Of a stretch of DNA of 64,000 bases, positions 1 to 8,137 are shown one piece after another. Under the pieces are notes generated by a model. That model was given only the letters and a program-made list of their open reading frames with translations. It had not been told where the DNA came from and did no database searches. The position numbers were made by a program, and so were the translations under genes. Origin of the DNA: Prevotella sp. UBA2850 (GTDB lineage: Bacteria; Bacteroidota; Bacteroidia; Bacteroidales; Bacteroidaceae); the NCBI GenBank assembly GCA_002350805.1, contig DEFO01000015.1:1-64000 (forward strand), in the 5' to 3' direction. How positions within the stretch are numbered: the stretch's first letter is position 1; each line of letters starts with the position of its first letter.

Positions 1-2
1 AT

Positions 3-521
3 ATAGCTGCAATGTGGGTTAAGAGCCGCCGCTATCGCAACCGTCGTTTGGGTGACTTCTTAAAGGAACTTGATTTGACAGAAGGCCGCTCAACGGGCGT
101 CCCGACCATTCAGGCCAAACTGGCTGAAAATGGTTCGCCTCGTGCATTCTTTGAGACGACCGATGATCGTCTTACTTTCTTGGTGACAATTCCTGTTCAT
201 GAAGGATGCTACCACAGTTCAGAGAAAAGTTCGGGAACGAGTTCGGAAACAAACTCAAAAAGTTCGGAGAAAGGTGTACTTGGTTCGGAGAAAAGTTCGG
301 AGAAAGCCTCAAAAAGTTCGGAGAAAAGTTCGGAGAAAATCCTTGATTTAATCAAGAATAAACCGACAATATCTGCTGCCGAAATAGCCATGGAGATAGA
401 TATATCAGCACGAGGTGTCGAGAAACAAATTCGCAAACTTCGAGAGGCTGGTATCATTAAGCGCATCGGTGCTGACCGTGGTGGCTATTGGGAAATCACA
501 GTTACGAAAGAAGACAAATAA
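3..521 (+). CDS. ATP-binding transcriptional regulator, C-terminal part (5' end outside window)
   Basis: The reading frame is open to the left edge, so only the C-terminal part is present. The stretch RRYRNRRLGDFLKELDLTEG followed by RSTGVPTI and NGSPRAFFET is the typical end of the ATPase-like domain in AlbA_2/HATPase_c_4 regulators related to the RecG C-terminal family (family knowledge). Next comes a low-complexity linker of SSEK-type units (about nt 220-345, repeats of agttcggagaaa), then a winged-helix region near the end (LIKNKPTISAAEIAMEIDIS with a second helix KQIRKLREAGIIKRIG). Repetitive linkers are usual in this family. It is probably a DNA-binding regulator in an accessory region; its targets are unknown. 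An XRE gene follows 14 nt downstream on the same strand. Confidence 0.7.
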   Translation: MAAMWVKSRRYRNRRLGDFLKELDLTEGRSTGVPTIQAKLAENGSPRAFFETTDDRLTFLVTIPVHEGCYHSSEKSSGTSSETNSKSSEKGVLGSEKSSEKASKSSEKSSEKILDLIKNKPTISAAEIAMEIDISARGVEKQIRKLREAGIIKRIGADRGGYWEITVTKEDK

Positions 522-535
522 AAAATGATATAGAT

Positions 536-823
536 ATGTTATTCGGAAAAAAGATTAGAGAACTAAGAGATGGAAATGGCGTACTGCAACGCCAGTTGGC
601 TGCACTATTGGAGATAGACACCCCGATGTTCAGTAAGATTGAACGTGGAGATAGGCGTGCTAAACGTGAACAAGTTACTAAACTTGCAGAGTACTTCCAT
701 CAGGACGAGAACGAAATGCTGACCCTCTGGCTGGCAGACAAGGTGCTTGATGCGTTAGATGGCGAGCAAGAACTCAGTTCGCAAGCCATTGAAGTAGCCC
801 AAGAGCAAATCAAAGACCTGTAA
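536..823 (+). CDS. XRE-family helix-turn-helix regulator
   Basis: This is a 95-residue protein beginning MLFGKKIRELRDGNG. An XRE-type helix-turn-helix spans about residues 4-58, with the recognition region TPMFSKIERGDRRAKREQV. The C-terminal half is acidic and helical and could serve for dimerisation. I chose the ATG at 536 because the frame extended upstream begins with TTG inside the preceding gene, while this ATG gives the canonical N-terminus of the family. Similar small regulators often precede restriction-modification or other accessory genes (family knowledge), but no such partner is visible here. The gene is followed after 4 nt by a membrane protein, so the two are probably co-transcribed. 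Confidence 0.75.
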   Translation: MLFGKKIRELRDGNGVLQRQLAALLEIDTPMFSKIERGDRRAKREQVTKLAEYFHQDENEMLTLWLADKVLDALDGEQELSSQAIEVAQEQIKDL

Positions 824-827
824 AAGT

Positions 828-1814
828 ATGGAGATCGATATTTTCCCTATACCCCATCGGAAGGAAGGGATTGGCAGAAACTTTGACAAGGGGTTCCTTG
901 GCATTCTCATCATCGCCTACATCATCGCTGCTTTTAAGACGGCTCAGTGTATTGTGGGTAATGATGCAGAAAAGGAGTTAGTGTGCTTCCTGCTCACAAT
1001 ACCGATATTCATTGGCTATTACGCTCTGTTTGTACTTGTCTGTCATGGCATCAAAAAGGGACTCTATGCTTGCTTCAAATCTCATCGCAAAGAATGGAAC
1101 AGTATAGCAGACCGCGAGGAGATGGAGGAGCACATCGCTCAGAACCTTGGTCGTATACAGAAGAAGGCACAAGAGAAGACGGCAACTATCACCAATACAA
1201 AGAATGCTGTACCTATTGCTGATGACACTCCCAAGGGAGAAAGCAATGTGGAATCACATAGTCCAGAAGAAGTATCCGTTACTCCTGAGGCATTGGCAAA
1301 GTTGCAGTTGAAGCGTGACATCCAAAAGGCACATGACGAGTTGGAGGTATTCATCAATCAAGTGCAAATTGACCGTAAGCAGATGAATGAAGCAAAAGTC
1401 GCTCGCGAAGCAAGGAAACTTGAAGCCATCCTCAAATATACCCGTTATACGCTCATGCCTCATGGTTTCACGGATGAGGAACTGTACCAGATAGAGGAAG
1501 CTGTCAAACTTCTTGTGGAACTCAATGGCGTTACACGCATGGAGGTCCTTTCTATCGGCAAGAAGAAAGGGCTGAAGCAAGCAGACCTGAAGAACTTCTG
1601 TTGGAACATAGCAAACCAATATGGAATTGATCCGAAGACGACGGCTCTGTTTGCGCTCAATCTGTTTTATGCCTGGTTCAGCAACACCGAACCTTCAAGC
1701 ATTCAAAAGACGCTGCGCAACACAGCGGGCACTTATACAATCGAAATTGATGCGAACATCATAGACAATCTGCCTCAGTTGGAAGAGAGAGTACTTGGCA
1801 AGAATCACCAATAG
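828..1814 (+). CDS. unknown two-TM membrane protein
   Basis: This is a 328-residue protein that I do not recognise. Two hydrophobic segments near the N-terminus (about residues 23-42 and 49-72) form a probable membrane hairpin, followed by a short basic stretch (KSHRKEW). The remainder is soluble: a charged, probably coiled-coil part around residues 100-215 and a compact helical domain around residues 215-310. The start lies 4 nt after the XRE stop, which suggests a two-gene operon ending at the terminator at 1959-1990. Base composition is more AT-rich than the PUL genes to the right, like the two genes before it, which suggests separate origin. No function is proposed. Confidence 0.6.
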   Translation: MEIDIFPIPHRKEGIGRNFDKGFLGILIIAYIIAAFKTAQCIVGNDAEKELVCFLLTIPIFIGYYALFVLVCHGIKKGLYACFKSHRKEWNSIADREEMEEHIAQNLGRIQKKAQEKTATITNTKNAVPIADDTPKGESNVESHSPEEVSVTPEALAKLQLKRDIQKAHDELEVFINQVQIDRKQMNEAKVAREARKLEAILKYTRYTLMPHGFTDEELYQIEEAVKLLVELNGVTRMEVLSIGKKKGLKQADLKNFCWNIANQYGIDPKTTALFALNLFYAWFSNTEPSSIQKTLRNTAGTYTIEIDANIIDNLPQLEERVLGKNHQ

Positions 1815-1958
1815 TGTATTTATCGATTCCTATGCTTGTTTATCACAACCACCTCTATTATATCTTCTTATCGTTCACGTGTATTTGTAAATGCCTGATA
1901 CACAAAGGCGTTTAGATTTGAGGAGGTGAAGTAAATAACTGAATTACAAAATATTACA

Positions 1959-1990
1959 AGAGGTGCAATTTTGAATTGCACCTCTTTTTT
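1959..1990 (+). terminator. rho-independent terminator
   Basis: A perfect 12-bp stem (agaggtgcaatt at 1959-1970, complement at 1974-1985) with a 3-nt loop is followed by a T-run. It closes the accessory operon on the plus strand. Confidence 0.85.
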
Positions 1991-2600
1991 ATTCTCAACA
2001 GAGGTATAGTACTGCTCCCACATGTCCCCATAGTCGTATGTAAACTGACAAGTTCCTGTCGCCTTCATTTAGGGGAGGAATTAGTTTAATTGCCTTATTT
2101 AAGACCATGATACTATCTCTAGCCCACACGGAGGGTCGCCTTGGGCCGGTTGTTATATCATTACCCAATTTTTGGAAATGTACAATTACCTGTCGTGAAG
2201 GCACGAGGGACAACAGTTTTCTTGGGAAAGCAGCAGTATTTTCAATTCAGCATTAATTAGACTCTAATTAGGCCCTAATTACGTTGCAATTAATGCCTAA
2301 TTGCATGCCAATTAGGCATTAATTAGAGTCTAATTTGTCGACTAGTTGCAACCTAATCAGGCATCAATTGAAAATAAGGATGCATGGAGATACTTTTGGA
2401 TAGGCAAAAACAGTCGTATAACCGCCGAAAGTTGTGCTTGTTGTTGATGTTGTTTTTATAACAAAGTATTGCTTTAACGATAACATCAACAACATGCACA
2501 ACATTTCCTGTCTTATGACCCATTTGCAAACAATGACAGAGGATAATAGAAAAAAAATAGGGAAGCAGATTTGCTTAACGGAAAGCAAACTGGCAAGCTC
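1991..2600. other. gene-free stretch between accessory operon and PUL
   Basis: About 600 nt without a convincing gene. Short minus-strand frames at 1868-2068 and 1995-2213 lack ribosome binding sites and known domains. The notable content is the inverted-repeat cluster at 2251-2360. A weak hairpin at 2570-2589 (tttgctt paired with aagcaaa), with an A-rich run to its left (T-rich on the minus strand), may end the minus-strand PUL transcript. Confidence 0.4.
2251..2324. repeat. cluster of TAATTAG-type inverted and direct repeats
   Basis: A perfect 16-bp inverted repeat (aattaatgcctaattg at 2288-2303, complement at 2309-2324) surrounds a 5-nt centre. A near-identical direct repeat, cattaattagaNtctaatt, occurs at 2251-2269 and 2317-2335 and is itself palindromic. 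Related words (ctaattagg, cctaattac) fill the space between. The cluster lies in non-coding DNA and could be a protein binding site, a recombination site, or a remnant of a small mobile element. Confidence 0.7.
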
Positions 2601-4088
2601 CTACTCTGCCAAATAAGCTCCTACGGCATTGATGCACAGCGGACCTCGAGCATCGATGAAACGGATGCGCAGCATGCGGGCTGTAACCGTCGGGAAAACA
2701 AGGATGCGCTTGTGGCCAATGGTGGTGGTTTGCTCACCACAGTCAATTTTCTGCCATGTCGTGCCATCGTTAGACCATTCTGCACAGAACGACTTGACAC
2801 GCTGACCCAGCGGGATGTATTCTTGCAACACGATGCGATTGAACGACTGTCGCCCATTCATCGTGAAAGTCAGTGTGCCTGAGTTGACGCCATCTGCTGT
2901 GGCCCAATAACGGTCGTAGTCGCCATTGACGACACTCTTTGCCTTGTATGCCGAACCTCTGACATTGCTTGCCTTTACCTTGGCTGTGCCCAGCAGGTTG
3001 TGGGCAAAGATGCGGTCGAGTTTCTCGCGGAAGGCCTTGAGGTTGGCCACATCGGTAGGATGCATGCGGCCGGTACGGGTGACAGGCACATTGAGCAGGA
3101 AGGTGGCGTTGCGGCCTACATTCTTGTAATACAGGTCGACAAGCTGGTCGGAAGTGAGTATGCCCTTTTCGTTATCGGCCTCATGGTAGAACCAGTGGGG
3201 ACGACGTATCGACACATCGCACTCGGCAGGAACCCACACCTCGCCATCCTCGGCACCTGTTGGCGAATAGCTGGCATCGAAGGCCGGCCGGTCGTCACCG
3301 CGCCGTAACATCGACCAGTTGGTCTCGCCGGCAATGCCATCCTCGTTGCCTACCCATCGGCAGCCGGGGCCGCCATTGGAGAATATGATAGCCTGGGGTT
3401 GCAACTCGCGCACATAGCTGAAGAGCGTGGGGAAGTCGTAGTAGTGCTCCTTGTCGATGCTGCGTTTCTCGTCGGCTCCGCCATACCAGCCGTCACCGCC
3501 GTTGGCTCCGTCGAACCACACCTCGAACAACTCACCGTAGTTGGAGAGCAACTCACGCAGTTGTTTTTTGTAGTAATCGACATAGGCGGGGGTGGCATAA
3601 GTGGCCTGATGACGGTCCCAAGGCGAGAGATAGACGCCGAACTTCAGTCCATGGCGGCGGCATGCCTCAGCCAACTCGCCCACCACATCGCCCTTGCCAT
3701 TCTTGTAGGGACTGTTCTTGATGCTATAATCGGTGTATTTGGTGGGCCACAGACAGAAGCCATCGTGGTGTTTGGCCGTCAGGATGACGCCTTTCATGCC
3801 ACCAGCTTTCAAGGCCTCCACCCATTGGTCGACATCGCAATAGCCCAGTGTGGGGTTGAAAATATCGACAGGATAGTTGCCATAGCCCCACTCCACGCCG
3901 TCGTCGCCATAGTAGGTATCGGGCCCATAATGAATGAAAGCATAGGTTTCCATGCGCTGCCATGCCACCTGATGGGCGGTGGGAAGGGGCAATACGGGCT
4001 TGGGCGGATTGACTTTGGCATGGAGAGACTGAAGCTGCGGCCATGCCACCACACATGCGACCAGGAATAAGAAAAGACGATGTCTCAT
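2601..4088 (-). CDS. alpha-L-fucosidase, GH29, with C-terminal F5/8C-like domain
   Basis: This is a secreted 495-residue GH29 enzyme predicted to release alpha-linked L-fucose. A signal peptide covers about residues 1-24. The GH29 barrel shows FIHYG near residue 51, KHHDGFCLWP near 106-115 (substrate-binding histidines) and the nucleophile motif WFDGANG with Asp193. The last ~140 residues resemble a discoidin-like beta-sandwich. Length fits the family. The start codon overlaps the stop of the upstream DUF1573 gene by 4 nt (ATGA), so translation is probably coupled. As the last gene of an operon with a GH18 endo-glycosidase-like protein, it probably removes fucose from N-glycans, either core or antennary; linkage preference cannot be read here. 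Confidence 0.88.
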   Translation of the reverse strand: MRHRLFLFLVACVVAWPQLQSLHAKVNPPKPVLPLPTAHQVAWQRMETYAFIHYGPDTYYGDDGVEWGYGNYPVDIFNPTLGYCDVDQWVEALKAGGMKGVILTAKHHDGFCLWPTKYTDYSIKNSPYKNGKGDVVGELAEACRRHGLKFGVYLSPWDRHQATYATPAYVDYYKKQLRELLSNYGELFEVWFDGANGGDGWYGGADEKRSIDKEHYYDFPTLFSYVRELQPQAIIFSNGGPGCRWVGNEDGIAGETNWSMLRRGDDRPAFDASYSPTGAEDGEVWVPAECDVSIRRPHWFYHEADNEKGILTSDQLVDLYYKNVGRNATFLLNVPVTRTGRMHPTDVANLKAFREKLDRIFAHNLLGTAKVKASNVRGSAYKAKSVVNGDYDRYWATADGVNSGTLTFTMNGRQSFNRIVLQEYIPLGQRVKSFCAEWSNDGTTWQKIDCGEQTTTIGHKRILVFPTVTARMLRIRFIDARGPLCINAVGAYLAE

Positions 4089-4855
4089 GGATTTTGGTGT
4101 TTACTGTTTGATGGTTTTGGGGAAGAATTCCATACGATTTTCAACGGTTTCAGTTCTTTGCCGTTCACTCTGGGCACCACATTGATGTAACGGCGGTAAG
4201 GATACTCCTTGACAGCCTTATAGCGGGCATACACCTTGGTGCGCTCGCCGGGCTTGAGCTCCAATCGCCGGGGCATTTGCAATACTTGATTGTCAGGCCG
4301 GCGCAGGAACTCGATAACCATAGGTCTCTGTGTGTCGTTGGCTATCAGCAGACGAATGGTTTTCTCCTCACCCACCTTCATCGCAGGAAACGGCAACACC
4401 TGATGGCTCATATAAAGTCCCTCGCCATAGGCATAGGGATGGTCCTCGGTGACGGGATGGCGCATGCCTACCACATTGCCTTTCACCCAAATGCGGGTGT
4501 AGTATTTGCCGCCATTCAGCATCAGCACCGCCTCTTTGGAGAACTTACCCGGACGATGGTCGGGGTTATACGTCAGTGTGACACGGGTGGTCTTTCCGGG
4601 GCGCACGGGTTCCTTGGAGAACTGGGCCGTGGTGCAGCCGCACCAAGCATTCACATCGTTGATGACCACCACCTCGTTGCTTTTGTTGGTGAATGTGAAG
4701 GTATGGCTCACCTTCCCGTCTTTCTCGAGAATGGTGCCGAAGTCGTGGATGCGCTGGTCGTACTGGAATGCCTCAAGGAAAACAGATTCCTGAGCTTTGC
4801 ACACGGCAAAGCCCAGGAATAAGAGAGAGAGGGTCAATAGTCGACGGATAGTCAT
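4085..4855 (-). CDS. DUF1573-domain secreted protein in PUL
   Basis: This 256-residue protein has a signal peptide (RRLLTLSLLFLGFAVCKAQ) and a DUF1573 domain beginning at HDFGTILEKDGKVSHTFTFTN; VVVINDVNAWCGCTTA is the family hallmark with paired cysteines. DUF1573 domains are Ig-like beta-sandwich modules of unknown role in Bacteroidetes envelope proteins (family knowledge). A second sandwich-like part follows from about residue 130. I chose the ATG at 4855 over the long upstream extension because it directly precedes the signal peptide and lies 16 nt after the previous stop. It sits between the DUF1735-F5/8C gene and the fucosidase in the same operon, so a structural or periplasmic role in glycan handling is possible, but not shown. 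Confidence 0.8.
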   Translation of the reverse strand: MTIRRLLTLSLLFLGFAVCKAQESVFLEAFQYDQRIHDFGTILEKDGKVSHTFTFTNKSNEVVVINDVNAWCGCTTAQFSKEPVRPGKTTRVTLTYNPDHRPGKFSKEAVLMLNGGKYYTRIWVKGNVVGMRHPVTEDHPYAYGEGLYMSHQVLPFPAMKVGEEKTIRLLIANDTQRPMVIEFLRRPDNQVLQMPRRLELKPGERTKVYARYKAVKEYPYRRYINVVPRVNGKELKPLKIVWNSSPKPSNSKHQNP

Positions 4856-4871
4856 ACTATGTGATGGGGGG

Positions 4872-5828
4872 TTATTCTGCATAGACGGTGACGGCATCCA
4901 TACCAAAGTGGTAGTAGCCCCAGATGTCGGTGGTATAGGAGAGCTTGATGTAACGGGCGGGAACAGCGCCATAGAGCACATAGTAGCGCCAGTTACGCTC
5001 TAACGACATACTGTTGGTCTGACCGCACTCAACCCATTGGGCGCCGTCGGTGCTCAACGAGACTGCCATCACCACGTCGGGAGAATAGTTGTAATAGAGC
5101 GGCAGGAACGACAGGCCGGTGACTTTCTTCTCGGCCTTCATGTCGATGACATAGGTGCCGTCTTCCCAGCCTTCCCAGTCGCCGTTCATGACATAAGCGA
5201 GATCGTCCTTGTCGCAACTCCATGCAGCCATTTCCTCGGCAGGGATGGCCGTGCCGCGCATCTGGTCGGAGCGTGCGCCGTCGTTGATAATCTTTTCCTC
5301 GGTGTTGATGACGATGTAGGCGACACCGCGCTCCTGGCTGGCCTTACCGGAGCCCTGCACCTGGCTGATGCGGAAGGGGACGATGTAGGCCTTCTCGGTG
5401 AGCTGTGCCAGGCTAGACTCGGGCACGCTGACCTGGATGGAGTCGGCAGAAGCATACTCGCTGGGCTGGATATGGGCCACGGCATTGGTCAGACTGACCA
5501 CACCGTCGGGGACGGCGGCGTAGTTGGTGCCGTGGGCGGCATTAAACTGCTCGACGAGCGAGTTGTCCATGACCACCGACACGGTGGTGGGAGCGTCGGC
5601 GGGGCGCAGGATCTTGGCGGGGAACTTGGCCTCGAAGGCTCCGATATGGCTGACGGGGGTATGGATGACCATATAGCTGCGGGTGTTGTCGCCACCGAGA
5701 TTGAAATAGACGAGATTGTCGGGATTGCCCGTCACATCGTAGCTTTCGTCGCTGCCGCACGAGGCGAGGGTGAGTGCCGCTGCGGCCACGAAGCTATAAG
5801 CGAAATATTTAAACATACTTTTTTTCAT
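4872..5828 (-). CDS. surface lipoprotein, DUF1735 plus F5/8 type C domain
   Basis: This 318-residue lipoprotein has the lipobox LASC near residue 24, followed by an acidic linker of the sort used for surface export in Bacteroidetes. The N-terminal half carries a DUF1735-like domain (VVMDNSLVEQFNAAHGTNYA, typical of the family), and the C-terminal ~130 residues form an F5/8 type C (discoidin, CBM32-like) sandwich ending ARYIKLSYTTDIWGYYHFGM. Such proteins are surface glycan-binding proteins in N-glycan PULs that include the BT_3987 type (family knowledge). It lies between the DUF1735-LamG and DUF1573 genes with short gaps, so it is part of the operon. Probable job: binding the glycoprotein substrate at the cell surface. 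Confidence 0.82.
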   Translation of the reverse strand: MKKSMFKYFAYSFVAAAALTLASCGSDESYDVTGNPDNLVYFNLGGDNTRSYMVIHTPVSHIGAFEAKFPAKILRPADAPTTVSVVMDNSLVEQFNAAHGTNYAAVPDGVVSLTNAVAHIQPSEYASADSIQVSVPESSLAQLTEKAYIVPFRISQVQGSGKASQERGVAYIVINTEEKIINDGARSDQMRGTAIPAEEMAAWSCDKDDLAYVMNGDWEGWEDGTYVIDMKAEKKVTGLSFLPLYYNYSPDVVMAVSLSTDGAQWVECGQTNSMSLERNWRYYVLYGAVPARYIKLSYTTDIWGYYHFGMDAVTVYAE

Positions 5829-5849
5829 ACGTGATATCCTCCTTATTGT

Positions 5850-7064
5850 TTATTGAGCGCACTTGTTGATGTCGTCTTTTACCCACTCAATATGGTTGGC
5901 AGCGTCGGGAGTGGGCAGCATGTCACCCTCGTAGATAGCGCGGCTGGTCTTGCTCCAATCCATGTCGAAGCCGTTGCCGGTAGCATCCTTGAAGATGTGG
6001 CCTTCGCCCTCGTTGAACTTCCAGTAAGCCTTCAGACCGTCAGAGTTGGCTGCCACACCGCAGAGGCCACCCAGTATCTCGCTGGCCGAGAGGGCACGGT
6101 CCCAGACACGGAACTCGCAGAAGCGGTGGCTAAAGAACTGACGTGTGTTGTAGCCGCCCCACGACATACCCATCTCGAAACGCTGGAAGTTGATGCCATC
6201 GGGATTCTTACCAGTCATCGAGTTGTCGAGCACGCCATTGACGTAGAACAGCAGGTTGGAGCCGTCCCAGACGATAGAGAGCAGATACCAGTTGTTGTTG
6301 GCAAACTCGGTGTTCGACATGAGGGTTCCGCACGGTGTCATCACCTGCAGTTTGTTAGAGGTGTTGGCCTCGTTGAAGCGGAGCAGCAGAGCCTTCGTCT
6401 CGTCGGCCTGCTCGAGAGCACAGTAACGCTGCGGACCTTTATTAGCCAATCCTGTGGGATAGATCTTCATCTCGTAGGTGAAGGTAGAGAGCGGAATGGG
6501 CTTGTCGAAAATGAAGTTCGACGAGGCACTTGAGTTGGCGTTGATGGCCGCGAAGCTGATGACGCGCGAGATGCGCAGATAGATGGTGCGCGAGCCGGTC
6601 ATCACGTCGGTGAGTCCACCGGCGACACTCTTGATGGTGACAGGCACCATGTAGGTGCAGCCTTCCTGGAAGGCCTCGGTGCTGAGCACCTTGACGACGG
6701 CCGCCGACGAGATGGCGCTGCCCTCCTTCATGACCACCTCCTGGTCGGTGAGCTCGACGGCTCCCTCGGGGATGGGATAATAGTTGGTCTTGTTGATGGC
6801 ATTGTACTCTTCCACCTTCTCACGGTCGATGGCCATAACCATACGGACATCGGAAGGTACTTTCTCGGTGGCCTGAACGGTCACGGCATAGCTGGCGGGG
6901 GTATCCTCGACCACGAACTTCACCACCGGATTGTTCTCGGTGCCAGAGATGTAGAGGGCCGAATGGTCGTAGTCGAAACCGCCATCGCTGCGGCAGCCGG
7001 TGAGCAGCAGGGCAAGTGCTGCCATGGCTACTGTGGATGCCTTTGAAAATATATTCTTATTCAT
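5850..7064 (-). CDS. surface lipoprotein, DUF1735 plus LamG/concanavalin-like domain
   Basis: This 404-residue lipoprotein has a lipobox LLTGC near residue 24. A DUF1735-like domain (about residues 35-165) contains MAIDREKVEEYNAINKTNYY, parallel to the motif in the next gene, so the two share an N-terminal module. The C-terminal ~200 residues match a LamG/concanavalin-type lectin fold (FIFDKPIPLSTFTYEMKIYP, LLSIVWDGSNLLFYVNGVLD, FCEFRVWDRALSASEI). This is the BT_3986-like architecture known from N-glycan PULs (family knowledge). The gap to the GH18 gene is 25 nt. Predicted role: a surface binder that holds glycoprotein or glycan near the GH18 protein. Confidence 0.83.
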   Translation of the reverse strand: MNKNIFSKASTVAMAALALLLTGCRSDGGFDYDHSALYISGTENNPVVKFVVEDTPASYAVTVQATEKVPSDVRMVMAIDREKVEEYNAINKTNYYPIPEGAVELTDQEVVMKEGSAISSAAVVKVLSTEAFQEGCTYMVPVTIKSVAGGLTDVMTGSRTIYLRISRVISFAAINANSSASSNFIFDKPIPLSTFTYEMKIYPTGLANKGPQRYCALEQADETKALLLRFNEANTSNKLQVMTPCGTLMSNTEFANNNWYLLSIVWDGSNLLFYVNGVLDNSMTGKNPDGINFQRFEMGMSWGGYNTRQFFSHRFCEFRVWDRALSASEILGGLCGVAANSDGLKAYWKFNEGEGHIFKDATGNGFDMDWSKTSRAIYEGDMLPTPDAANHIEWVKDDINKCAQ

Positions 7065-7089
7065 TGTCTTGCAATTTTATGGTTGTTGA

Positions 7090-8097
7090 TTACTTATGAA
7101 CAGCGGGGTTCATGATCTGGATGGCCTTACGGAACTCGCCATAGGGGATGCCAGAAGGATCTTTATAGTTGGTGTCGACATAGTAGGCGCCACAGCCACC
7201 CTTATGACCGGTGGCGGGCTCCCAACGGGCATAGTCGCATATCTGGGCGCCACGCGGACCGGCCTCGCCGGCCTCACCGCCAAAGCTGTCGCAATAGATG
7301 GTCTTCTCCTGAGGACGGCCGCCTGTGCCGGTCTGGAAGCCAATCTGCCAAGTGTAAGCCTGGCGCACGAAATAGTCGCAATAGTCGTCGCAACCATCGG
7401 GGGCCCCGCCGAACCAGTCGATGATGAACAGTTTCTCGGGCCACGGGCCTTGGGGACCGAAGAACTTGTTGCACTCGTCGGCCACAATGCGCATGCTATT
7501 GTTGTCCCAGCCCTCGTAGTCGAAGTCGACACCGTCGAGTCCGCACTTCATGACGGTGTCGCAGGCCCAGCGGGCGTAAGACCGGAGGGTGTACTCTTTT
7601 TCGGGATCGGTCTTGATGACCATGGTGTCGCCCTTGGCATCGGTCACATATTTGAACGACTGGGTGGCCTCATCCCACACGCGATCGTAGAAAGTATGGT
7701 TGAAGTTAGAGGCGTCGCCGTGGAAGACGAAGCGTGTGCCTTTCTCCTTCTGGCAATAGACCATGTCCTGATAGGCTACGGGATGGGTAGCGGGTGTGGG
7801 AATGCCCATCCAGAGATTGACGATGTCGAGGCTGTCGGGCAGTCCGATGATGCGCTCTCCCCACGAGGCGGGGTCTTTGTATCCGGCCTGTCCCTCCAGG
7901 GGAGCCCATGCAGCATAGTAAACATAAGTAACCTCGTGGGGTGACTGTTTCCATGCCCGCAGATTCTCAAAATATTGCGAATCGTATTTGTACAAGTCCT
8001 GTATCACCTCAGCCTCTGTATCGGTGTCGCAGCTGTTGAAGCCCACGAAAGCCGCCATGGCCAGGAGTGCAGCACTGAATATATTCTTGTATTTCAT
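7090..8097 (-). CDS. GH18 endo-beta-N-acetylglucosaminidase-like lipoprotein (BT_1044 type)
   Basis: This 335-residue lipoprotein has the lipobox GFNSC (Cys23). The GH18 signature DGVDFDYE lies at residues 188-195, so the DxxDxDxE catalytic set is intact with Glu195 as the expected acid; hydrolysis would use the substrate's N-acetyl group (family knowledge). The overall form resembles the PF16141 group that includes BT_1044, an endoglycosidase acting on complex N-glycans in Bacteroides. I chose the ATG at 8097 because it starts the signal peptide (MKYKNIFSAALLAM); the longer frame runs into the SusD gene. It lies 40 nt after SusD. Expected reaction: cleavage in the chitobiose core, releasing glycan at the cell surface for import. 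A binding-only role cannot be excluded. Confidence 0.8.
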   Translation of the reverse strand: MKYKNIFSAALLAMAAFVGFNSCDTDTEAEVIQDLYKYDSQYFENLRAWKQSPHEVTYVYYAAWAPLEGQAGYKDPASWGERIIGLPDSLDIVNLWMGIPTPATHPVAYQDMVYCQKEKGTRFVFHGDASNFNHTFYDRVWDEATQSFKYVTDAKGDTMVIKTDPEKEYTLRSYARWACDTVMKCGLDGVDFDYEGWDNNSMRIVADECNKFFGPQGPWPEKLFIIDWFGGAPDGCDDYCDYFVRQAYTWQIGFQTGTGGRPQEKTIYCDSFGGEAGEAGPRGAQICDYARWEPATGHKGGCGAYYVDTNYKDPSGIPYGEFRKAIQIMNPAVHK

Positions 8098-8137
8098 ACT
8101 CTTTAAATGTATCTGTAAAAAGTTATACCTTATTAAA

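Noticed and set aside
1995..2213. Possible small minus-strand protein gene
   Set aside because: No ribosome site, no recognisable domain, and a second frame overlaps it; the region downstream is repeat-rich. Not supported as a gene.
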